Part shown: in pieces, positions 56,757 to 64,000 of the stretch | Layout of the letters: every line of letters starts with the position of its first letter | Numbering within the stretch: position 1 is the first letter of the stretch | Source of the DNA: Rusavskia elegans | Lineage: Eukaryota; Ascomycota; Lecanoromycetes; Teloschistales; Teloschistaceae | Assembly (NCBI GenBank): GCA_011316305.1 | Contig: SAUG01000063.1 | Coordinates: forward strand, 124,001-188,000 | Length of the DNA stretch: 64,000 nucleotides | Direction: 5' to 3' | Position numbers and translations under genes: made by a program | Notes under the pieces: generated by a model | The model's database searches: none | What the model was told of the DNA's origin: nothing | Seen by the model: the letters and a program-made list of their open reading frames with translations, nothing else

Positions 56757-59444
56757 ATGATCCCCGAAATCCTCTTCAGTAGCTACCAACGCTACAAAGA
56801 AGACACCAATGTCTTTACCACATGGCTCTCACAAGCTGCACGATCCTGCGGATTTAAGTTGCCCAATTTGGAACGTAACCAGGCCGAGCCAACCAGGCCT
56901 TCGAACAATCCCGAAAAAAAGGCTCCGCGTCTGAAGGGTAAGGCGAGGAAAGAGGCCAAAGCCGCGTTATCCCCAAGCAACAGTCAAGATGTCGAAGCGA
57001 AACCAGTGCCCGTTTTGAAATACAAGCTGACAACGAGGAATCTCATCGAACAAGCTGAAGTCGTGGTCAACTCCAAGAAAGCTAAAGTACAGATGCCGGA
57101 CAGCGTCCTACATGTAGCACGGCGTGCGATACATGCTCGTCAGCGATGCTCAGATTGGTTCAGAACAACCGGATCCAAGGACCAAGCATCGACAGAAAGC
57201 CATGCTCACTTCATCGCTGTTCTCGAGCAGGCCATGGCTATCCTAAAGCCTTGCTACAGCAATGACCTTTCTGGCTATGATCAACGGATGGAACCAAATG
57301 AGAAGGACTCAAAGCAGGCCGAAAAAAGTCCGCAGACGTTCGACGACGACCTGAGTAACCGTTTCCATATGCTCAAAGTACACGACACCGACAGTGATGT
57401 GGATCTCACCGCGACTGAAGTTCAAGCTTCAGTAAAGCAAACCCCTACGAAGTCACAAACCAAGTCGCAAGTCGAACGCGAGGTATGGGAGTTAGTAGAA
57501 GAGTTCAGCACTGACATTGCGTTCGTCATCTTTTGCTTCGAAGACTTGCATCGCATCCAGGATTTCCTAAAAGAAACCTGGAAGAAGTACAAAGACGGTA
57601 CACTCGATCTAATGACATGTGCCATGACCACAAACCTCGCTCTCGACCTAGTTCGCAGAGCCGAGGAGGACATCATCAACCAAGCTCCCATGTTACTTGG
57701 AGGACCACGTTCATACGAGGCCATCTCCGTCCTCATATTCTATGCCGAATCATTCAAGCATGGCAAGGACCCCGATAAGATGCTAGAATCGGACGAGTCA
57801 CTCAAGATAACGCCATTCGACGAGTTCATCTACCTATCGACAGCCCGTATCCTCATCAAATTCGAACAGATCTCAGCGTTCAAGATTGCCTACCCCCAGC
57901 CCGTTCCGTCTGTCAGGATGTCATACCTATCCCGACCAGACCTGCTAGATCTGCCGCAGGTCAAGAAATGGGAGGAGGAAGATGAATTCCTGTCGCAATT
58001 GTTGATGGATATGTCTCTAGACGACACCGTTTCTAAAGCCATGAAGGAGATCAATAGAGACCGTAAGGCGCCCGCGGTGGATGAGCTCACTAAAGGTCTC
58101 TACAAGCTTAGACGAGAAGGCGAAGTGAGCACCTGGATCGTGTTTGCAGCACGAGTTTGGCTAGACATCAGGGACATCATGGGCAGAGACATGTCGCGAG
58201 GTCACCAGGAGCAAGTGGCAGCCGGGCGCGCTGCCTTCAAGACACTAGACATGACAGTCGAAGGCAACGGTGCCCTCACACCCAAAGGCCTACGCTGGAA
58301 AGGCAAAGATGGAGCGCACGTAATATCCCTATGGTGTATGCTCCAGTACTACAGCATCAACGACCCCTTCCCAATAATGAAGCAAAAATGGCTCGCCGAA
58401 AAAGCGCACGTAGTCGACTCATACCAGTCGTTCGATCAACTCCCACCCGAATGGCAAGAAGAAGTGAAATCTCGGTGTCAGTCCAAGGGGACCGAAACCC
58501 ACCCACCACCCGAAATGGTCGGTAATATGCAACAAGTAGGCTTACGACCGATCAAGCATGCTACGGACCCCAACTTCCTGTTGACGAATAATCCGATCGC
58601 CAGTGGAACACTAATGTTCCATATTTGCCTCGATATGGAGCACGCAGGTACAGCGCTCGCAAACCACCACCAATCCATCTTCGCCATTGCCCATCTCTAC
58701 AACGCCGCTCGCCAAACCAAGACCCTAAAAACCTCATGGCCAGCCATGGACGAAGTCATGCAACTGCAAATCACCGAATTATTCGCCGGTCAGCTACCCC
58801 AAACACCAAAAGACTTCCAGAGCCGGTACGCATTACGCCTAGGTATCTCAGCCCAACACTTCGCCCGCAATCAACGTAACAGTACAAGTAAAAAACCCTC
58901 AACCTTAAAAGCCACCCGGAAAGACGGGCCCCAAATGTCCAGCACACCGACATCCAGCATACTATCCGAATACATCAACAACCAAACACCCATGGCCCGC
59001 TGCATCTACAAACTCGAATCCCTAATCGAAGCCACCAAAGCCCACGACTCCAGAAAACCCGACAAACGCATCTCCACAAAACGCCAAATCACTCCTCTGG
59101 AACTCCTATCGCAAGTCCGAGACTGGCTCCCCACCACCATTCCCCTTATCAAAATCGACTACATCGCTCTAACGCGCACCTGCAGCTCCTTGCTCAAGAA
59201 AATTCACACCGCTATCGAAAGCGAGCTTGGCGTCGAGCACCATTTGATGCACGATGGTGATTCTAGCGAAGCTGGGTACATTATTATGGCATTACAGATT
59301 CTCATGGAGGTGAATGAAATGAATGTTGTCCAAGAAGAAATCCTGAAGAGCCGAGGGAGCGATCGGGTGGAGGGGAGTCCGCAGTTGGATGTTTGTGCGC
59401 GGGTGATAGGGAAGCATCTAGGTGGAGCGCTGATTGGATCTTGA
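56757..59444 (+). CDS. DUF6604 domain-containing protein
   Basis: A single open frame of 895 residues. The N-terminus (SSYQRYKEDTNVFTTWLSQAARSCG) is the conserved opening of the DUF6604 domain (PF20253), found in large fungal proteins of unknown role. It is followed by a basic linker (KKAPRLKGKARKEAKAA), a helical middle part, and a C-terminal half with LWCMLQYYSINDPFP-type segments. No signal peptide or transmembrane helix is seen, so it is probably cytosolic or nuclear. The gene is intact and intronless. It follows the NLR in the same orientation, but a functional tie is only a possibility. Confidence 0.75.
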   Translation: MIPEILFSSYQRYKEDTNVFTTWLSQAARSCGFKLPNLERNQAEPTRPSNNPEKKAPRLKGKARKEAKAALSPSNSQDVEAKPVPVLKYKLTTRNLIEQAEVVVNSKKAKVQMPDSVLHVARRAIHARQRCSDWFRTTGSKDQASTESHAHFIAVLEQAMAILKPCYSNDLSGYDQRMEPNEKDSKQAEKSPQTFDDDLSNRFHMLKVHDTDSDVDLTATEVQASVKQTPTKSQTKSQVEREVWELVEEFSTDIAFVIFCFEDLHRIQDFLKETWKKYKDGTLDLMTCAMTTNLALDLVRRAEEDIINQAPMLLGGPRSYEAISVLIFYAESFKHGKDPDKMLESDESLKITPFDEFIYLSTARILIKFEQISAFKIAYPQPVPSVRMSYLSRPDLLDLPQVKKWEEEDEFLSQLLMDMSLDDTVSKAMKEINRDRKAPAVDELTKGLYKLRREGEVSTWIVFAARVWLDIRDIMGRDMSRGHQEQVAAGRAAFKTLDMTVEGNGALTPKGLRWKGKDGAHVISLWCMLQYYSINDPFPIMKQKWLAEKAHVVDSYQSFDQLPPEWQEEVKSRCQSKGTETHPPPEMVGNMQQVGLRPIKHATDPNFLLTNNPIASGTLMFHICLDMEHAGTALANHHQSIFAIAHLYNAARQTKTLKTSWPAMDEVMQLQITELFAGQLPQTPKDFQSRYALRLGISAQHFARNQRNSTSKKPSTLKATRKDGPQMSSTPTSSILSEYINNQTPMARCIYKLESLIEATKAHDSRKPDKRISTKRQITPLELLSQVRDWLPTTIPLIKIDYIALTRTCSSLLKKIHTAIESELGVEHHLMHDGDSSEAGYIIMALQILMEVNEMNVVQEEILKSRGSDRVEGSPQLDVCARVIGKHLGGALIGS

Positions 59445-60839
59445 TGTGATTCTAGAGGGCTTTTCTTTCTTTGTTGATTTTGGATAGGCTGTTATTGTTG
59501 GATAATAGGTATTTTGGAGAAGAAGCACCATGTACGACGCCCAAGGCTACGACCGTCCTGAATAGTCTGTTTTACCTTGTGGAGGGACATGTCGAGCGAA
59601 GTGGCAGACAAGAGATTCTACAATCCTTTCCAAACGATCTCGCCAGCCCAATTGGTACTTACATCAACGAAAATCCACCCTCGCCTCCCCTTATCCACCC
59701 CTGATACCCAGTTATCTCATTATTTACAGCAACAGCCCATCACAACGTCTCTTCATCTGGTAGAGTAGGCATCTGATACCTCGACATTTAGCCAAATCGC
59801 ACACCTTATTAGTGCAAGAAATACTTGTCTCCTGAACCCTTGGGCTTCAAACACATAGAACCCACAACCAGATAATGAAACATCTCACACCCTCTTCCCC
59901 TTCACCCTCCATCATCCCCCGTAAATACCCGCACCAGTTTGAAACGCCCTTCCGCCATAGTACATACCACCTCCCCCGTCCCATCTCCCCATCCCTCCAC
60001 CCATCTTCCCCTCCAGCCAACCCATCCCTCCATCTCCATCCATCTTCCACTCTGACCACCCAATCCACAACCATAACCCTCCACCAGTCCCTTTCCCAGC
60101 AACATCCCCCCTTCCCTCCCTCTCTTTCCCCATTCCCTTCCCATCCTTCCCTCGCCCTCTTTCCCCCTCAAATACCCCCCCTTTCCTTCCCCCCCTCCTT
60201 CTCCATCCCTCCCCATATTTACCCCTCAACAAATCCACCCTCCTTCTCCCCCCCCTTTCCCGAAATCCGAACAGCGCACTCAAACCCCTCGCACCACCAT
60301 CCCACCACCCAACCAGCAAACCAACCTCAAGCCCTCAAGCATCACCACCTTCATTCCAATGCACCAAGCCACAACGCTCTCTGCCTATCCTATCCCACGG
60401 TACAAAAAGCATTCATACACCACATGTAGCCACCTTTCTATCTTCTTCTTCCATGCATGCACAGGTGTCGTGCAAGTTATTCCCCAGTAAGCCTTCAAGG
60501 AGCTAGCGAGCTAGGTTTTCTTGGATAAAAATTACGCTCTCGGTGGGGACGAGTTGAAACAATATCAGGCTCCTTACTCAGGGCAGTATCCGATATTCCT
60601 TCCCCCCGACAAGCCGTTGACAGAGTGTGGATGAGTTTAACGAAAGGGGTATTTGATGGAAAACATAATGGTAGGGATTGTTGAGTCATGAGTGTGTGCG
60701 TGATGAATGATTCATTGTATTGCTTCATGTGGTACACCATGATTCTACTTTACTACCAGGTACACCATCGCCGACTCCCGAATGCCAATAAAGGTCATAT
60801 TTGTAACGACTCTTGCATCTCAAAACTACATTTGTGCCC
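59445..60839. other. Intergenic with strand-biased CT-rich tract
   Basis: Between the convergent DUF6604 and MCM2 genes. Bases 59,880-60,310 are dominated by C and T on the plus strand. A 184-codon open frame (59,875-60,429) through it encodes only Pro/Ser/His-rich low-complexity sequence and is probably a by-product of the composition. Confidence 0.6.
59880..60310 (+). repeat. Polypyrimidine (C/T-rich) tract of about 430 bp
   Basis: Long runs of CCCTCC, CCATCC and CCTTCC words with few G. The complementary strand is purine-rich. There is no fixed period. Such tracts can form triplex DNA; here it lies in a shared 3' region. Confidence 0.7.
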
Positions 60840-63738
60840 TTAAGCCATAACAGCCGTCGCCCTACCACCGCCCGCTGCTCTCCTTGCACCATTTCGTGAT
60901 TGTGAATTCGAATTGGGCAGTGTATACCTGTGTCGCCAACAGTCAGCCATTAATTCCACAACCCACCCCTCTCCTAATCCTCCCACACCACCCATATCCC
61001 GCAAGAACACGTTAAGAGCAGTATTTAGGAAGGGTGGTACATACTTTGCGAATGCCCTTGCCAAAGCTTTCTTACAGGAGACTTTCTGTGCGCCTACGAA
61101 ACTCTCGACCGTGACGGCGATGGCGCGGTCGACGTCTTGCACGGTGCAGTAGTCGGAGAGGCGCATTTTGCAGAAGGATTCGGCGATGCGGATGATGGCT
61201 TCGAGGTGGCGGATCTGTGGGGCTTGTTAGGACTTGATGGGAAAGGGTGTGATATCCGGGAAAGCGGAAAGAAGGAGGAAGCAGGGGAGGAGGACATGGC
61301 TGGAAAGTGGGAGTAGGAAAAAGGGAGTGTCAAAGACGGGAGAAAAGCGAATTGTACCGTAATCGGAAAAGCACCCGTCGCCAAACTTTCTTTGCGCATA
61401 TCTGCGAATAATCGGGCTACCTTGTCCTGATCGATCTGATATAGCTTCGGCTTGCATTTCTCGCGCGCGTACATGATGTATTTCCTTAGTAATTCCTGGG
61501 GGATCTCGCCTTCTTGGCGTGGTTCGCCGCTATTGATGCTGTTGACCTCCTGGTCCGTTTCCATCTGGTCTTGGTTCGTGTCCGTGGCTACTCTAGACGG
61601 ATGGGCACGACCGTGGGAGCCGACGACGAAGTTGGCGAGACGTTCATCTTCCTCGGGATCCACGGTGTCGCGGACAACGCAGAGGATATCGAATCGTGAT
61701 AAAATCGGTTCAGTGAGTTCGACGTTTTGGGCAAAGGGGATGGTGCTGTTATACCTCCCACCAATGGGATTAGCGGCAGCAATGATCCCGCAGCGTGCCT
61801 GTAATGTAGTGACGATACCGGCTTTGGAGATGGAAATGGTTTGTTGTTCCATTGCTTCATGGATGGAGGTTCGGTCTTGATCATTCATTTTGTCGAACTC
61901 GTCGATCAAACAAGTTCCCCTATCAGCGAGTACGAGGGCTCCGCCTTCAAGCGTCCATTCTGCGGTGATTGGATCACGGCGCACACTGGCTGTAAGACCG
62001 ACCGCTGAGGCGCCTTGACCGGTTGCGAAAACAGCGCGGTGAGCAGTCTTTTCGACGTATTTCAAGACTTGGGATTTGGCTGTTCCCGGATCGCCGAGGA
62101 GGAGGATGTTGATGTCTCCACGTATATTCAGTTTCCCTTGGGCCTCTTTGCTGACGCCGCCGAACAGTGATAAAGCGACGGCGGTCTTGATGTCGGTATG
62201 GCCATAGATTGATGGAGCGATGGAAGCAATGATCTTATCTACAATCTTTGGATCACGGGATAGGGAGCGTATATCACGTTCGTCCTCTTCAGTGAGGCGG
62301 AAACCAGCAAGTTGGTCGTGGGATTTGACGACGTGGTTCGCCTCAAGGATCGTAGCAAATACCGGAAAGCCATTGCGATTGTTGAGCTGGGCGTCGTAGT
62401 TGTTGCGGTATATACCCGTCACTTCGATTTCCTCGCCGGGCTTTGCGGAGTCAATGAGGTCCCAAAGCAGGATAACTTCGCGATGGCGTGGCAAACGGCC
62501 GGCAGGGACCGTACCGGGGGATTCTTGCAAAGTAAGTTTCTGGTAATTGCGGTAGATCGTTTTCTCGGAGTTGAGGGTGAAGGGGCCGCGGGATTGACAG
62601 TTCTGACAGTAGGAAATTTTGACTTCGACATTGGACTCCTGTTGGAATGGACCGAGGGTTACCCCACATTTCGTACAGTCGAAGCGGACATATTTGAGTT
62701 GAGGAAAGACGCCTGTCCGACGGGTGACCACTCCTGTGACGCGGACCAGGCAGTTGAGGTGCGTTTGGCGAAGTTGCCGAAGGGTGTAGTGAACTGGGAG
62801 GTCAGAGATGCGCACATGGATTTCTGAATGTATTCGTTCATAGTCGGGATAGTGTAGCAGAGTGACATCCATGGCTACCTGGTCGAATATCTTCAGGACT
62901 TCTGCGGGCGCATTGGCGAGGAAGTAGGCCAGGATAGCCTTTGATGCGGAGAGATGGTCGTAAGAAACTTCCAAGGACTCTGCATTGACTTCTCCCAGCG
63001 TGCGTACTCTGGTTCCGTAGACCGAGGTTCCATGCTCATCCGTGTACTCGGTCAGGAATGATTTGAACTCCCTGAAGATGGTTCGGTACACTGCCGGCAG
63101 CGCAACCCAATCCGTCAGACTTGAAGCCTTGACATCTTGTAGAGTCTCCAAGGAAAGCTCTTCTTCCATGATATCATCAGCCATATCTTCGTCTTCTTGA
63201 TCCTCGTCATAGTGATGTCTCCTTCTTCGCGGTTGTCTGGTCAAATCAACTTCAGCGTCCTCATCCTCGTCCTGCAGGAAAGCAGCCGGCATGCGCCTTC
63301 GTCGAGCAAGCTCCCGATCACGCTTATTCAACCGAGATTCTAGCTGTCTCCGTGTTGCAGCATCGAGCTCTTCGTAATCGCCTTCATCATCGATATCCGC
63401 ACCAACATAAGCGTCGTTCTCTCGTACCCGATAATCTCGCTCAAAGTTGTCGGCGAAGAGATCAATGCCGGCCTCGTCTTCGGCCATTTCATCCGCATCA
63501 TCGATATCGCCAATAAGATCAGCGTCCGGGTCAAGACCATCGTCGTCGTCATCATCTGGTGGTGCAATAGGGGGAGAAGAGGGAGGGGCTGGCGCAGATT
63601 AGTCGCAGTGGTAATGGCATTGACGCTCCACTTACGGCTTGAGGGAGCAACAACAGAGGATGTCGCTAGTTCATCATCATCTGGTTCTCTGTCTCGTTTC
63701 CTTCTGCCTCCAGTGACTCCTCGATTGGCAGCGGACAT
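60840..63738 (-). CDS. MCM2: DNA replication licensing helicase subunit Mcm2
   Basis: Exons 63,636-63,738, 61,358-63,588, 61,045-61,214 and 60,840-60,927 join in frame to 863 residues, close to yeast Mcm2 (868), with introns of 47, 143 and 117 bases. Order of parts: an acidic, unstructured N-terminus (DDDDDGLDPDAD, DEDEDAEVDL) as in the Mcm2 tail that binds histone H3-H4; the OB region; a C4 zinc finger (CTKC...CQNC, from about residue 339); Walker A GDPGTAKS at about 533-540; Walker B LIDEFDKM at about 594; the arginine finger SRFD at about 665; and the C-terminal winged-helix part (IRHLEAIIRIAESFC). Mcm2 is one of six subunits of the replicative helicase. The gene is intact, and the acidic tail with the SLTDW segment separates Mcm2 from other MCMs. 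Confidence 0.95.
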
Positions 63739-64000
63739 GTTGGGTCGCAGTGGAGAACTGTTGGAGTGTCAGAACAGGTGGATCAAGGTCAGAATGGTTG
63801 AAGATGGAGATGTTACCTCATTGTGAAGATGTCCCACGGCTTGTCATAGGATCTGTTGACTTCTGGACGAGCACTGTCAGCGAGAGTGAAGTGAAGAAAG
63901 GGAGAGCGGCTCAGACGCGTTCTAACGTGTCAAAGCGCGTGCAGGCTGAAACCAAATTACTACGGTCGGCGGCAGATACTAGATTCCGCAGTTCTATGCA
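63739..64000 (-). promoter_or_regulatory. MCM2 upstream region
   Basis: The sequence upstream of the MCM2 start at 63,738. It contains one MCB site (listed separately) and no other recognised element. The window ends here. Confidence 0.5.
63915..63920. promoter_or_regulatory. MCB-type ACGCGT site upstream of MCM2
   Basis: A single ACGCGT palindrome about 177 bp before the MCM2 ATG. In fungi, MBF binds this word to drive G1/S transcription of replication genes, including MCMs. That it acts here is inference from position and gene. Confidence 0.55.

Noticed and set aside
59875..60429. A 184-codon plus-strand open frame
   Set aside because: It encodes only Pro/Ser/His-rich low-complexity sequence because it lies in the CT-rich tract. 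There is no independent sign of a gene.
62312..62827. A 171-codon plus-strand open frame
   Set aside because: It is antisense to conserved MCM2 coding sequence.

Overview
The window looks like a piece of a filamentous ascomycete (Pezizomycotina) chromosome. The intact genes carry short GT-AG introns of about 40-120 bases, and they encode fungal families: a Fung_rhodopsin membrane protein, a SesA/NB-ARC/TPR STAND protein, DUF6604, DUF3237, F-box proteins and a BAHD-type acyltransferase. The window also has the two-speed layout of a genome with repeat-induced point mutation (RIP). I cannot name the species.

Bases 1 to about 24,250 are a gene-free, AT-rich, TpA-dense compartment built from nested, RIP-damaged transposable elements. 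Recognisable parts are: (a) a chromovirus-type Gypsy pol (about 2,229-9,822) with degenerate RT, RNase H, integrase and chromodomain, interrupted by a 3.35-kb LTR element (3,643-6,992, duplication TTATT) and by a GC-rich terminal-inverted-repeat element (8,801-9,222); (b) a second, inverted copy of that small element (10,246-10,634) and a third fragment (392-585); (c) a complete 6.65-kb chromovirus (13,588-20,240, duplication AATAG); (d) two solo LTRs of that same family in the opposite orientation (11,017-11,508 and 21,977-22,445), each with a perfect 5-bp duplication; (e) a 2.76-kb TRIM-like element (20,303-23,060) that encloses one of the solo LTRs.

Bases 24,250-34,800 are the transition to normal sequence. 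They hold an F-box-like pseudogene split by a 509-bp TA-flanked MITE, an intact TEX30/KANL3-like alpha/beta-hydrolase gene, a six-exon fungal rhodopsin-domain membrane protein gene, a broken HEXXH metalloprotease gene and an intact F-box gene. Bases 34,800-40,800 are gene-poor and contain one four-exon gene for a small cysteine-rich secreted protein that resembles the KP4 killer-toxin fold family.

Bases 40,800-47,500 group a short-chain dehydrogenase (frameshifted), an FAD monooxygenase (two premature stops), a DUF3237 protein (intact) and a BAHD acyltransferase (intact). These would fit a small metabolic cluster in which the two redox genes have died. Bases 48,300-59,500 hold an orphan protein, a fungal NLR (SesA-NB-ARC-TPR) and a DUF6604 protein. 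The window ends with the replication helicase gene MCM2 on the minus strand, with an MCB-type ACGCGT site upstream. It is preceded by a strongly strand-biased CT-rich tract.
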